In this document: piece by piece, positions 25,874 to 35,075 of the stretch
Position numbering within the stretch: the first letter of the stretch is position 1
Layout of the letters: each line of letters begins with the position of its first letter
Assembly (NCBI GenBank): GCA_002256245.1
Contig: NKIU01000003.1
Coordinates: forward strand, 1 to 64,000
Origin: Pseudorhodobacter sp. PARRP1
Lineage (GTDB): Bacteria; Pseudomonadota; Alphaproteobacteria; Rhodobacterales; Rhodobacteraceae
DNA length: 64,000 bases
Direction of reading: 5' to 3'
The notes under the pieces: generated by a model
Seen by the model: only the letters and a program-made list of their open reading frames with translations
Told to the model about the DNA's origin: nothing
Databases searched by the model: none
Translations under genes and position numbers: made by a program

Positions 25874-26926
25874 TCAAGACGCCTTATTCAGGTTGTATTT
25901 GATGATCTGGCCGTGCCGCCCGTTGCGGTCACGCTCCAGCGTATAGGTGTCGCCTTCGGGCACATGGCCTTGCGCCAGCACGGCGGCGATTTCCGCGCGG
26001 TCTTGCGCTGTCAAGGCGAGGCTTGCCACCTTCAGGTTCTGCGCCAGATGGCTGCGGTTGCGCGCGCCGACGATCACTGACGCGACGCGCGGGCGTTCCA
26101 GCATTGCGGCACTGGCGACGGTGGCAATATCGGTGTCATGCCGGTCCGCAATGCCGCGCAGGCAGCGCAGCAGGGATTGGAACAGATCCCAACCGCCGAA
26201 ATCGTCGATGATCAGTTTGTATTTGGTGAGCGAGCGGTTCTCCAGCGGATGATCCGGCTCGGCCACGCCCAGCCAGCGGTCGCCCAGAAAGCCCCCGGCC
26301 ACGGTGCCATAGCAGAAAATCCACATGCCGTTCTCGGCAGCGGCCTTTGCCAGCAACCGCTCGGCCCGGGTGTCAATCAGGCTGTATTGCACCTGCATTG
26401 ACAACAACGGCACGCCCGCCTTGATGATCTCTAGCGAGCGCGCGGTGTCAAAATTCGTCCCGCCGATCTGATCGACCTTGCCCTCGGCGCGCATCTCATT
26501 CAGCCAGCCGACCGCCTCCAGATAGCGCGGCACGGCGTAATCCCACCAATGGAACTGCACGAGGTCCAGCCGCTGCATCCGCAGCCGCGACAGCGAGGTT
26601 TCCACGCTGCGCCGGATGCTGGCGCGGTCCACCACCGCCAAAGCCGCCAAATCCGGCACCAGTTTGGTATGCACTTTGATGCGCGACAGGGCTTCGGCCC
26701 CGCGCTGATTGGCGTAAGCGGTGCGGAAAGCGCCGATCAACTCCTCCACCCCGGTGTAGATATCGGCGCAGTCAAAACTGGTGATCCCGGCATCGGCGAA
26801 GGCGATCATGTCGTCAACCTGCTGGGCTGCATCGACCGGGCCATGCCCGCCCGCCAGCTGCCACCCGCCACGGATGACGCGCGATGTGGTGTAACCGGGG
26901 CGCAATTCCAGGGTTGAAACACTCAT
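25874..26926 (-). CDS. Aldo/keto reductase
   Basis: A 350-residue TIM-barrel oxidoreductase. The family tetrad is visible as Asp and Tyr in DCADIYTGVEE, Lys in IKVHTKLVP and His in VQFHWWDY. NADPH-binding residues are expected near SVIVGARNRSHL. It starts at MSVSTLELRP, overlapping the preceding gene by ATGA. Its position between a TIGR04076 gene and the solute-binding protein suggests it acts on the carbonyl product of the imported substrate, possibly made by the FAD oxidase of the other arm. That is an inference. Confidence 0.88.
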   Translation of the reverse strand: MSVSTLELRPGYTTSRVIRGGWQLAGGHGPVDAAQQVDDMIAFADAGITSFDCADIYTGVEELIGAFRTAYANQRGAEALSRIKVHTKLVPDLAALAVVDRASIRRSVETSLSRLRMQRLDLVQFHWWDYAVPRYLEAVGWLNEMRAEGKVDQIGGTNFDTARSLEIIKAGVPLLSMQVQYSLIDTRAERLLAKAAAENGMWIFCYGTVAGGFLGDRWLGVAEPDHPLENRSLTKYKLIIDDFGGWDLFQSLLRCLRGIADRHDTDIATVASAAMLERPRVASVIVGARNRSHLAQNLKVASLALTAQDRAEIAAVLAQGHVPEGDTYTLERDRNGRHGQIIKYNLNKAS

Positions 26927-27267
26927 TCGGAAGCCTCCTTCGGCAAGGGAACGGCGGTGGTGTCGGCGTGCGAAAACTTGCGCTTGCCCAACCGGGTGAT
27001 GCGCAGCCGCGACGGGCAATGCGGATCGGGGCAGGCAACTTCGGCGTCCGAGGTCATCCAGTCATGCGGATGCGTCACGCGCTGCTTGGCGGGCAAGAGC
27101 GGCAGGATCGACGACAGCGAATAGATCGAGAAACTTTGCCCCGGCGGCATGTGCAACTGCTCGCCATGCAATTCAAACCAATCGCCGACCTTGCCGCAGT
27201 AAATCTTGGCACCCTCGGGGGCCACGAGTTCCACCCGCAGATCGTAAAGCTCAAACTCATCCATCAC
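26923..27267 (-). CDS. TIGR04076-family protein
   Basis: A 114-residue protein with the pattern ELYDLRVELV...GDWFELHGEQLHMPPGQ and a C-terminal Cys pair in ACPDPHCPSRLRI. This matches the small TIGR04076 family, whose function is unknown. The two Cys plus nearby His suggest metal binding. It overlaps both neighbours by four bases and so is translationally coupled to DUF3830 and to the aldo/keto reductase. Confidence 0.75.
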   Translation of the reverse strand: MMDEFELYDLRVELVAPEGAKIYCGKVGDWFELHGEQLHMPPGQSFSIYSLSSILPLLPAKQRVTHPHDWMTSDAEVACPDPHCPSRLRITRLGKRKFSHADTTAVPLPKEASE

Positions 27268-27731
27268 AGCGCCCTTTCAAACGTGATCTCGCAGGCACCA
27301 GAGCGGCGGATTTTGCCGCAAGCCTCGGCCAAAGCCGCGCGATCTTCGGGCCGCACTTGGGCCACCACCGACCCCGCCAGCCAGCCGATTGGAAACAACA
27401 TCCGCGCGCCGGGGCCGTAAAACAGCCCGATGTCAAAGATCGGGTCCGGGTTGCCACCCCACATCCGGGCGGGCACATAGGCCAGCACGATATCGCCGGG
27501 TTGTGGGTGCAGCGTGGCATTTTCGGGCGGCAGGGCGGGTTCATCGCCCAGATGAGCAGGCGGGATCGGGCAGGAAATCTCTGGCCCCGTCCACATCGCA
27601 TGAATCCCCGGCACCACGCGCGGGGTTTCCAGATAGCGCGTGAGGAAAGCGGCATTGGCGGGGGCTTTTTCCGGCAACATCAGTGCCAGAACATCCATGC
27701 CTGATGCGGCGTGCGTGATGCGAATTTTCAT
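27264..27731 (-). CDS. DUF3830-family protein (cyclophilin-like fold)
   Basis: A 155-residue protein with MLPEKAPANAAFL, HPQPGDIVLAY and GARMLFPIGWLAGSVVAQV, a pattern typical of DUF3830. Known members adopt a cyclophilin-like barrel and are found near amidases, hydantoinases and Liv transporters. The function is not known. It is coupled by ATGA overlaps to gntR upstream and TIGR04076 downstream. Confidence 0.8.
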   Translation of the reverse strand: MKIRITHAASGMDVLALMLPEKAPANAAFLTRYLETPRVVPGIHAMWTGPEISCPIPPAHLGDEPALPPENATLHPQPGDIVLAYVPARMWGGNPDPIFDIGLFYGPGARMLFPIGWLAGSVVAQVRPEDRAALAEACGKIRRSGACEITFERAL

Positions 27732-28435
27732 GCGGCGATCTCTTTCGATAGGAGTTTCTTGCGCAAAAACGCGAAGGGGCGGCTGATATCGGCGATCAGG
27801 GCGGCGCGGGCGGCGGTTGCATCGGCGGCCGCCAAAGCCTCGACCATGCTCAGGTGGAAATGCGCGCTATCGGACTCCCCAGCCTCGGAAAACGCGAAAA
27901 TCGCGGCGCGGGTGCAAGGCCCCGATTGTAGCCAAAGGCTTTCGATCATCGGGATCAACACCGGCGATCCGCAGGCGTTGTAAATCTCAAAGTGGAACGC
28001 CTGATTGAGCGCCGCTTCCTGCTCCACCGTCGCCGGGTCGCCATCCAGCCGCAGCACCTGCCATTCGGCCATAAGCCCACGCAAGGTGGCGATAATCGCC
28101 GGAGTCATCCGGGGGGCCGCCAAAGCAATCGCCTCTCCCTCGATCAACACCCGCGTGCGCAGCAGGTCGTCAATCCGCTCCAGCGTCATCGGCGGCACCC
28201 GGATCGAGCGGTTCGGCAAAGCCTCTAGCGCGCGTTCGCTGATCAGCCGCCCCAAAGCATCGCGCACCGGCATGGTCGAGGTCATCAGCGCATCCGACAA
28301 CTGCCGGATCGTCACCACTTGGCCCGGCGCGAACAAGCCGCTGATCAGCGCCCGGCGCAGTTCGGAATAAACCCGATCCTGCACCGATTCCCGCCCCACC
28401 GGTGCCAGCGTCAAACCTGCGTCGCCAAGCGTCAT
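27728..28435 (-). CDS. GntR-family regulator (FCD subfamily)
   Basis: A 235-residue regulator with an N-terminal winged helix (RRALISGLFAPGQVVTIRQL and STMPVRDALGRLISERAL) and a C-terminal FCD ligand domain with metal-type histidines (NQAFHFEIYNA, DSAHFHLSMVEAL). It likely senses the substrate or an intermediate of this locus. I prefer the Met at 28435 because GAGG lies upstream, though an ATG six codons earlier is possible. It is the first gene of the minus-strand arm and divergent from livG, with an operator-like sequence between. Confidence 0.9.
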   Translation of the reverse strand: MTLGDAGLTLAPVGRESVQDRVYSELRRALISGLFAPGQVVTIRQLSDALMTSTMPVRDALGRLISERALEALPNRSIRVPPMTLERIDDLLRTRVLIEGEAIALAAPRMTPAIIATLRGLMAEWQVLRLDGDPATVEQEAALNQAFHFEIYNACGSPVLIPMIESLWLQSGPCTRAAIFAFSEAGESDSAHFHLSMVEALAAADATAARAALIADISRPFAFLRKKLLSKEIAA

Positions 28436-28481
28436 CCGAACCTCACGAATCATCTTGCTCGTTCAAATTAGACGCGCATAG

Positions 28482-28506
28482 TGTGATCAAATCAAGTGTG
28501 ATCACA
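28482..28506. promoter_or_regulatory. Candidate GntR operator in the gntR-livG gap
   Basis: TGTGATCA occurs at 28482 and again at 28497, where it extends to the perfect palindrome TGTGATCACA (28497-28506). The gap between the divergent genes is only about 90 bases. FCD-type GntR proteins usually bind short palindromes of this size, so it is a likely shared operator. Confidence 0.55.
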
Positions 28507-28526
28507 GATCAAACATCAGGGGGCAC

Positions 28527-29291
28527 ATGACAGTTCTGGAAGCGCGTAACGTATCCAAGCGGTTCGGCGGTATTGCTGCCGTTGATGGCATGTCTTTCTC
28601 GGTGGCTGCGGGCGAAATCCTTGGTCTGATCGGGCCGAATGGCGCGGGCAAAACGACGATGTTCGATCTGCTGGCCGGATCGGTCGGGGTCAGCGCGGGC
28701 GAGATCCGCCTGATGGGGCAGGATGTCACCACATTGCCCGCGCATCGCCGCTTGGCGGGCGGGATGGGGCGCACCTTTCAAATCCCGCGCCCGTTTCCCG
28801 AACTCTCGCTGATCGACAACATGCTGCTCGCCCGCCAAGACCAGACCGGCGAACGCCTCTGGGCCAATTTCACCGCGCCCCGCCGCATCGCCGCCGAAGA
28901 ACGCGCCGCCCGCGACAAGGCCTTGGCCCTGCTCGACCTTGTGGCTTTGCGCCGCTTGGCCGATGATCCCGCCCGCGTGCTGTCGGGCGGTCAGCGCAAG
29001 CTGCTGGAACTCGCCCGCGTGATGATGGCCGATCCCAAGGTGGTGCTGCTCGATGAACCCGCCGCAGGGGTCAACCCCTCCCTGCTGGAAGTGCTGATCG
29101 ACCGCATCCGCGAAATCAACGCCTCTGGCGTCACCTTTGTGCTGATCGAGCATAACATCGACATGGTTTCGCGCCTCTGCCACCGCGTGCTGGTGATGGC
29201 CTCCGGCGCGCTGCTCTGTGAAGGCACCCCCGATGTGGTCGCCCGCGATCCCCGCGTGATCGAGGCCTATCTTGGGGGGACGCCAGCATGA
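28527..29291 (+). CDS. livG: Liv-type ABC importer, ATP-binding protein 1
   Basis: A 254-residue ATPase. Walker [10 protein letters not shown], signature LSGGQRKLLELARV, Walker B VVLLDEPAAGV and LIEHNIDMV identify a LivG-type subunit. It opens the plus-strand arm and overlaps livF by ATGA. Substrate specificity lies in the solute-binding protein of the other arm. Confidence 0.93.
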   Translation: MTVLEARNVSKRFGGIAAVDGMSFSVAAGEILGLIGPNGAGKTTMFDLLAGSVGVSAGEIRLMGQDVTTLPAHRRLAGGMGRTFQIPRPFPELSLIDNMLLARQDQTGERLWANFTAPRRIAAEERAARDKALALLDLVALRRLADDPARVLSGGQRKLLELARVMMADPKVVLLDEPAAGVNPSLLEVLIDRIREINASGVTFVLIEHNIDMVSRLCHRVLVMASGALLCEGTPDVVARDPRVIEAYLGGTPA

Positions 29292-30025
29292 GCATCCCCA
29301 CCTCGCCTATTCTCGATGTGCGCGGCCTGATCGCAGGCTATGAACCCGGCCTTTCCATTGTCAAAGGCGCGTCGATCCACGCGGATGAGAAGGAAATCGT
29401 GGTCATCCTCGGCCCCAACGGTGCCGGGAAATCCAGCTTTATCAAGGCCATCGCGGGCCTCGTCCCGGTAACAGGCGGTCAAGTCCTGCTAGACGGCCAA
29501 GACATCACCTACGGTGCCGCCCATCTGCGCGTCCGCCAAGGCCTCGCCTTCGTGCCGCAAACCGAAAACATCTTTCCGCTGATGACGGTCGAAGAAAACC
29601 TGCGCGTCGCGGGTGGCGTGCTGCCCAAATCCGAGGTGCAGGGCCGCATTGACGAAACCTTCACCATGTTCCCCGACCTCGCCCGCCAGCGCAAACTCGC
29701 CGCAGGCGCGCTCTCGGGCGGTCAGCGGCAAATGCTCGCCGTCGGTCGCGCGCTGATCGTGCATCCGCGCGTGTTGATGCTGGATGAACCCTCGGCGGGC
29801 CTGTCGCCGAAGTTTGTCGAGATGGTCTTTGCCCGCCTGTCAGAAATCCGCCGCGCGGGCCTCACCATCGTCTTGGTCGAACAAAACGCCCGCGCCGCGC
29901 TTGCCATCGGTGACCGCGCCTATGTGCTGGTTGAGGGGCGCGAGGCGCATGAAGGCGCTGCGGCAACCCTGTGGGATGATCCGGTGGTGGCAGAGCTTTA
30001 CCTTGGCCAGCGGAGGCACGCATGA
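29288..30025 (+). CDS. livF: Liv-type ABC importer, ATP-binding protein 2
   Basis: A 245-residue ATPase with Walker A GPNGAGKSS, signature LSGGQRQMLAVGRAL and Walker B VLMLDEPSAGLSP. The IFPLMTVEENL segment is typical of LivF. It overlaps livG and livH by four bases at each side. Confidence 0.93.
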   Translation: MSIPTSPILDVRGLIAGYEPGLSIVKGASIHADEKEIVVILGPNGAGKSSFIKAIAGLVPVTGGQVLLDGQDITYGAAHLRVRQGLAFVPQTENIFPLMTVEENLRVAGGVLPKSEVQGRIDETFTMFPDLARQRKLAAGALSGGQRQMLAVGRALIVHPRVLMLDEPSAGLSPKFVEMVFARLSEIRRAGLTIVLVEQNARAALAIGDRAYVLVEGREAHEGAAATLWDDPVVAELYLGQRRHA

Positions 30026-30930
30026 ACCTGCAATTCATCGCCGACGGTTTGATTTCCGGCAGCCTGATCGGCCTTGGTGCCATTGGCATCACGCTGACCT
30101 ATTCGATCCTGCGGTTTTCCAACTTCGCCCACGGTGATTTCATGGCCTGGGGCGCGTATGGCACGCTTTCCGTCGTAGCCGCCATCGGCGCGCTCGTCGG
30201 CACCACCGCCCCGATTGGCGCATTATCCTTCGGCTGGCCGCTGATCCTTGCCGCAATCATCGGCATGATGCTGACGGCTTGCCTTGCCCTGCTGCTCGAC
30301 TGGCTGCTGTTCGCCCGCCTGCGCGACCGGGGCCAGTCGATTATCGTGGTGATGGCCTCGTTCGGCGCATCCATGGCGCTGCGCAGCCTGCTGGAGTTCA
30401 TCTTCACCTCCAGCCCCACCTATTTCTCACGCGGCATCCAGATGGCGATCCCCATAGGCCTTGGCATCCGCGTCACCCCGGATCAGATGGTGATGCTGGC
30501 CACCACCATCATCCTTGTCACCGGGATGCACCTGTTCATGCAGCGCAGCCAGACGGGCCGAGAGATGCGCGCCTACAGCCAGAACCCGGCGCTGGCCCGC
30601 GTCGTCGGCATCGACACCGCCCGCGTCGTGCGCGCCACATGGATCATCGGCGCGGCGCTGGCCTGTGCGGCTGGGGTCATGGTCGGCATTCTTGTGCAGA
30701 TACGCCCGCTGATGGGGCTGGACCTTTTGCTGCCGATGTTCGCCGCCGCCATCCTCGGCGGCATTGGTTCGGTGCCCGGGGCCGTCCTCGGCGGCCTGAT
30801 CATCGGCCTGTCCGAGGCCGCCGCCGTGCAACTGATCGGCGCGGAATGGCGGGCCGCCATCGCCTTCGCCATCCTGATGGCGGTGCTGCTGGTGCGCCCG
30901 ATGGGCTTGTTTGGAAGGGCTGAACGATGA
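30022..30930 (+). CDS. livH: Liv-type ABC importer, permease 1
   Basis: A 302-residue inner-membrane protein with about eight helices and the LivH start (LIGLGAIGITLTYSILRFSN). The QNPALARVVGIDTARVV loop and the conserved GGIGSVPGAVLGGLIIGL segment are present. It overlaps both neighbours by ATGA. Confidence 0.92.
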   Translation: MNLQFIADGLISGSLIGLGAIGITLTYSILRFSNFAHGDFMAWGAYGTLSVVAAIGALVGTTAPIGALSFGWPLILAAIIGMMLTACLALLLDWLLFARLRDRGQSIIVVMASFGASMALRSLLEFIFTSSPTYFSRGIQMAIPIGLGIRVTPDQMVMLATTIILVTGMHLFMQRSQTGREMRAYSQNPALARVVGIDTARVVRATWIIGAALACAAGVMVGILVQIRPLMGLDLLLPMFAAAILGGIGSVPGAVLGGLIIGLSEAAAVQLIGAEWRAAIAFAILMAVLLVRPMGLFGRAER

Positions 30931-31853
30931 TTGACCTGTTGGGATATGCTGCGTTTTTCACCTCTAGCGCCCTCATCTTCGCCCTGATCACATTGGGCCT
31001 GAACCTGCAATGGGGGCAAACTGGCCTGTTCAACGTCGGCATCGCGGGCTTTGTCGCGATAGGGGCCTACACATCGGCGATTCTGACCACGCCTGAGGCC
31101 GCCGACCGCATCGGCGGGTTCGATTGGCCGATCCTTGCAGGCTGGCTCGCCGCCGCGTTAGTCACCGCCGCCGCCGCCGCCTTCACCGGATTTGCCACCC
31201 TGCGCCTGAAATCCGACTACCTTGCCATCACCACCTTCGGCGTCGCCGTCGTCGTGCAACTGGTGGCGCTGAACGCCCAAGGCCTGACCGGGGGCCCGTT
31301 CGGCGTCGCCTTCATCCCGCGCCCCTTCGCCAGCCTGCAAGACCAACCGGCGCTGTTCAACTTCATCAACCTTGGCGTCATCGCCGCTGTCACCGTGGCG
31401 GTTTACCTTGCGCTGGAGCACCTGTCGCGCAGCCCATGGGGCAGGGTGCTGAAAGCCTTGCGCGAAGACGAACGCGCCGCGATCTCGCTGGGTAAATCCG
31501 CGAGGTCCTACCGCATCCAAGCCTTCGCCGCGGGTGGCGCGGTGATGGGGCTGGCGGGCGCCGTGCAAGCGCATTTCATCGGCTTCATCGCCCCCAACGG
31601 CTATCTGCCGACCCTGACCTTCCAGGTCTGGGCCATGCTGATGGTCGGGGGATCGGGGTCGAACAAAGGGGCGATCCTGGGTTCCATCGTGGTCTGGGCG
31701 ATCTGGGTCGGGGCAGGAGCGTTCAGCGCCGCTGTGGTCCCCGGCGATTGGCAAGCCCGCGCGGCCTCGCTGCAAATCGTCGCCATCGGCGTGATGCTGT
31801 GCCTGATCCTGCTGTGGCGGCCGCAGGGCTTTTTCGGAAAGCGCCGCGGATGA
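30927..31853 (+). CDS. livM: Liv-type ABC importer, permease 2
   Basis: A 308-residue permease with LNLQWGQTGLFNVG, the FATLRLKSDYLAITT segment and the GRVLKALREDERAA EAA-like loop. These are LivM features. Its TGA overlaps the ATG of the FAD oxidase gene. Confidence 0.92.
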   Translation: MIDLLGYAAFFTSSALIFALITLGLNLQWGQTGLFNVGIAGFVAIGAYTSAILTTPEAADRIGGFDWPILAGWLAAALVTAAAAAFTGFATLRLKSDYLAITTFGVAVVVQLVALNAQGLTGGPFGVAFIPRPFASLQDQPALFNFINLGVIAAVTVAVYLALEHLSRSPWGRVLKALREDERAAISLGKSARSYRIQAFAAGGAVMGLAGAVQAHFIGFIAPNGYLPTLTFQVWAMLMVGGSGSNKGAILGSIVVWAIWVGAGAFSAAVVPGDWQARAASLQIVAIGVMLCLILLWRPQGFFGKRRG

Positions 31854-33148
31854 TCGCGCAACCGGCCACCCTGTGGCACGCCACCGCCACGCCCGCCGCC
31901 CTGCGCCCGCCCGCGATGGGCGAGATTACCGCCGACCTGCTGGTGATCGGCGGCGGTTTTGCCGGCCTGTCCACCGCCTTGCACGCTACTGAGGCGGGGC
32001 TGCGCGTGGTGTTGCTGGAAGCCAGCCACGTGGCCTTTGGGGCGACGGGCCGCAACGCGGGCTTCGTGGTACCGAACTTTGCCAAGGTCGATCCTGATGG
32101 CATCCGCGCCAGTTTGGGCGAGGCAAAGGGTGGCCAACTGGTGCAGATGGCCGCCACCAGCGCCGATCTGGTGTTCGATCTGATCAACCGCCACGCCATC
32201 GCCTGCGATGCGCAGCGGTCTGGCTGGATACAGCCCTCGCATTCCGAAGCAGCCCTTGCCCGCGCCAAAGATCGCGTCCGCCAATGGTCTGCGATGGGCC
32301 GCCCGGTGGAATACCTGACCGCCGCCGCCGTGCAGAACCTGACCGGCGCGCAAGGCTGGCTGGGCGGCTGGATCGACCATTCCGGTGGCGTGCTGAACCC
32401 GGTGTCTTACGCCCACGGCCTTGCCCGCGCGGCAGAGGCTGCGGGTGCGCAAATCTTTGAAAACGCCCGCGTCACGTCTCTGACGCCAGTATCAAGCGGC
32501 TGGCAGGCCCGCACCGATGCCGCGACTATCCACGCCGCCCGCGTCGTCAACGTGACCAACGCCTATGCGGATCACCTGATCCCCGGTCTGGCGCACAGCT
32601 TTTTCCCGCTGAAAGTGTTCCAGATCGCCACCGAACCCCTGCCGCAATCGGTGCGCGCGCGTCTGCTGCCGGGGGGGCAATGCGTGTCCGACAGCCGCCG
32701 CAACCTGTTCACCTTTCGTTTTGATGCCGCAAACCGCCTGATCACTGGCGGGATGCACATTCTGGGTCTCGGCGCGGATGCCCGCGTGCCCAAAACCATC
32801 CACCGCCGCATGGCGCAGATGCTGAACCTGCCTGATCTGCCGCCGCTGCAATATGCATGGTCAGGGCGCGCAGCCGTGATGCCCAGTTTCCTGCCGCGCC
32901 TGATCACCCCGGCCCCCGGTCTGATTGCGGGCATCGCCTGCAACGGTCGTGGCATTGCCATGACCACCGCGATGGGGCGAGAGTTGGCGCTCTGGGCCAC
33001 AGGCACCCCGGTTGAGGCCTTGGCAATCCCCGCCAGCCCGCCCGCGCCGATCCCGCTGCACGCGCTGATGCGCCACGCGCCCAATGCCCTGCTGCCGATC
33101 AGCCAGTGGCGCGACCGACTTGAGAGCCCGCCAGACTTGGGCCGCTGA
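31850..33148 (+). CDS. FAD-dependent oxidoreductase of the DAO/PuuB type
   Basis: A 432-residue flavoprotein. The dinucleotide motif is DLLVIGGGFAGLSTAL (from about residue 29), followed by GATGRNAGFVVPN, typical of gamma-glutamylputrescine oxidase and glycine oxidase-like enzymes. A C-terminal segment IACNGRGIAMTT binds flavin. It would oxidise a C-N bond and release an aldehyde or keto product. It is the last gene of the plus arm. I infer it acts on the imported compound; the substrate is unknown. Confidence 0.85.
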   Translation: MIAQPATLWHATATPAALRPPAMGEITADLLVIGGGFAGLSTALHATEAGLRVVLLEASHVAFGATGRNAGFVVPNFAKVDPDGIRASLGEAKGGQLVQMAATSADLVFDLINRHAIACDAQRSGWIQPSHSEAALARAKDRVRQWSAMGRPVEYLTAAAVQNLTGAQGWLGGWIDHSGGVLNPVSYAHGLARAAEAAGAQIFENARVTSLTPVSSGWQARTDAATIHAARVVNVTNAYADHLIPGLAHSFFPLKVFQIATEPLPQSVRARLLPGGQCVSDSRRNLFTFRFDAANRLITGGMHILGLGADARVPKTIHRRMAQMLNLPDLPPLQYAWSGRAAVMPSFLPRLITPAPGLIAGIACNGRGIAMTTAMGRELALWATGTPVEALAIPASPPAPIPLHALMRHAPNALLPISQWRDRLESPPDLGR

Positions 33149-33389
33149 CCGATGGTCAGGCTGGCCCCGATCAACGCTGCCGTCTGTTGGTCTGATCCGA
33201 AACGCAACAGGCCCCATCGGTCGCGCGCACCCGGCGTTCTGGCGCAGCGCGCTTTGCGCAATTGATCGCCCGCGTTCAGGCTTGAACCTTGGCACCAGCG
33301 GATGCAAAGCTAAGTGCTGGCCCCTGCGGGCGGTCTTCCGGGCAAATTGAAGCAAAGGTGGCGGAGGGGTGACTTTCCGCAAGGTGTAT

Positions 33390-34745
33390 ATGGCAGAGCA
33401 AACAGTGAAAACCCCGGGGCAGCAGGCAAAGTTCGTCGAGGGCAATCTGTTTCGCCATATCACGGTGATGTCTTTGACCAATTCGGTCGGGCTGATGGCG
33501 ATTTTCTCGGTTGATCTGATCAACATGGTGTTCATCTCGATGTTGAACCAAGAGGATATCACCGCCGCCGTGGGCTATGCGGGCGCGATTTTGTTCTTCA
33601 CCACCTCGTTTGGCATTGGCCTGTCTATCGCGGTTTCGGCGCTGGTGGCGCGGGCGGTGGGGCAGCGCAATCTGGTGATGGCGCGCGAAAAGGCCACCAA
33701 TGGCATGGTGCTGGGGATTGCCTTTGGCATCGTCTTTGCCGCCGTGGTCTGGGCGTTTTTGCCCGGCATTGTCACGCTGATCGGGGCGACGGGGCGCACA
33801 CACGAATTGACCGTGCATTTCCTGCGCATCGTGATCCCGGCGCAGCCTTTCCTGATGGTGGGGATGATCGGCGGCGCGATCCTGCGCAGCCACGGCGACG
33901 CCAAGCGCGCGATGGCCGCAACCCTGTGGGGCGCGCTTGCCAATGCCGTGCTGGACCCGATCCTGATTTTCGGCCTGCATCTGGACCTGACCGGGGCGGC
34001 GATAGCCTCGGTCGTCTCGCGGATCGTGATTGCGGGCGTGTCGCTGATCCCCGTCATCCGGCATCACGGCGGCTTTGACCGCCCCTCGGTCGCGGGGCTG
34101 AGCGCAGACCTCAGGCCCGTCTATGCCATTGCCGGGCCTGCGATTCTGACCCAGGTTGCCACTCCCTTGGGCCAAGCGATGGTGACGCGGATGGTGTCGG
34201 GCTATGGTGAAGCGGCGGTGGCGGGCATGGCGATTGCGGGGCGGCTGACACCCGTGGCGCTAGGGGTGATTTTTGCGCTGTCGGGGGCCATCGGCCCGAT
34301 CATCGGGCAGAACTATGGCGCGGGCCGGATGGACCGGGTGCGGCGCACGTTTCTGGATGGGCTGACCTTTACGGCCATCGTGGTCGCCATCGTCACCGTG
34401 ATCTTGTTTGTGCTGCGCGCGCCCATCGCCGATCTGTTCCACGCCGAGGGGCTGACCCGCGATCTGGTCTATCTGTTCTGCGGCCCGCTCTGCCTGTTGT
34501 TCTTTTTCAACGGCGCGATTTTCATGGCGAACGCGGCGTGCAACAACTTGGGCAAACCGCTGATGTCCACCCTGATCAACTGGGGCCGCCACACCATCGG
34601 CACCGTGCCGTTTGCGTGGTGGTTCTCGCATTACTGGGGCGCGCAGGGGGTGCTGATCGGGCAGGCCTTGGGCGGGGTGATCTTTGGCATCCTTGGGGTC
34701 TGGCTTGCCTACCGCATGATCATGGCGACGCCTGCGCGGATTTAG
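33390..34745 (+). CDS. MATE-family efflux transporter
   Basis: A 451-residue membrane protein with twelve predicted helices and the two-repeat MATE architecture. MATE-like segments include PAQPFLMVGMIGGAILRSHGD in the first half and GPIIGQNYGAGRMDRVRR in the second. The start is the ATG at 33390 with AAGG upstream; a GTG at 33369 is the alternative. It probably exports cationic compounds using a sodium or proton gradient. About 240 bases without features separate it from the FAD oxidase. Confidence 0.9.
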   Translation: MAEQTVKTPGQQAKFVEGNLFRHITVMSLTNSVGLMAIFSVDLINMVFISMLNQEDITAAVGYAGAILFFTTSFGIGLSIAVSALVARAVGQRNLVMAREKATNGMVLGIAFGIVFAAVVWAFLPGIVTLIGATGRTHELTVHFLRIVIPAQPFLMVGMIGGAILRSHGDAKRAMAATLWGALANAVLDPILIFGLHLDLTGAAIASVVSRIVIAGVSLIPVIRHHGGFDRPSVAGLSADLRPVYAIAGPAILTQVATPLGQAMVTRMVSGYGEAAVAGMAIAGRLTPVALGVIFALSGAIGPIIGQNYGAGRMDRVRRTFLDGLTFTAIVVAIVTVILFVLRAPIADLFHAEGLTRDLVYLFCGPLCLLFFFNGAIFMANAACNNLGKPLMSTLINWGRHTIGTVPFAWWFSHYWGAQGVLIGQALGGVIFGILGVWLAYRMIMATPARI

Positions 34746-34820
34746 GCGTGTCGCAAAATCATCGCATACCGTCGTATTCTTTTCACTTGCAAGCGCCACA
34801 GCCTCTGGGTTAGCTAAACC

Positions 34821-35004
34821 TATCAGGATCGGGAGAATCCAGCAGGAAACTTCTGGTGCCGAAGGAGCAACCGCCCCGGTAAACTCTCAGGCTCAAGGAC
34901 CGTTCTGATAACAGACTCTGGAGAGTGGTGCATCCGCACCCGCCGAAGGGATAACGATCTCAGGCGCCAAGCCGGAACTTTTCCGGCACGGTAGGGACAG
35001 AGGG
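34821..35004 (+). promoter_or_regulatory. Tandem glycine riboswitch
   Basis: Two glycine aptamers in series. Aptamer 1 (34821-34909) has a P1 made by ATCAGGA and TTCTGAT and the core GCCGAAGGAGCAA...CTCTCAGGCTCAAGGAC. Aptamer 2 (34914-35004) has GCCGAAGGGATAA...TCTCAGGCGCCAA, then GGGACAGAG closing the stem. The pair is joined by a very short linker, as in cooperative glycine riboswitches, and it lies directly before gcvT. Glycine binding is expected to turn expression on. Confidence 0.93.
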
Positions 35005-35075
35005 GGCATCGAAGGGTGGGGATTGGTCCGCCTGATCGGTGCCGGATTCCGTTTCCGGCAGTTAAGGGGGCGGCT

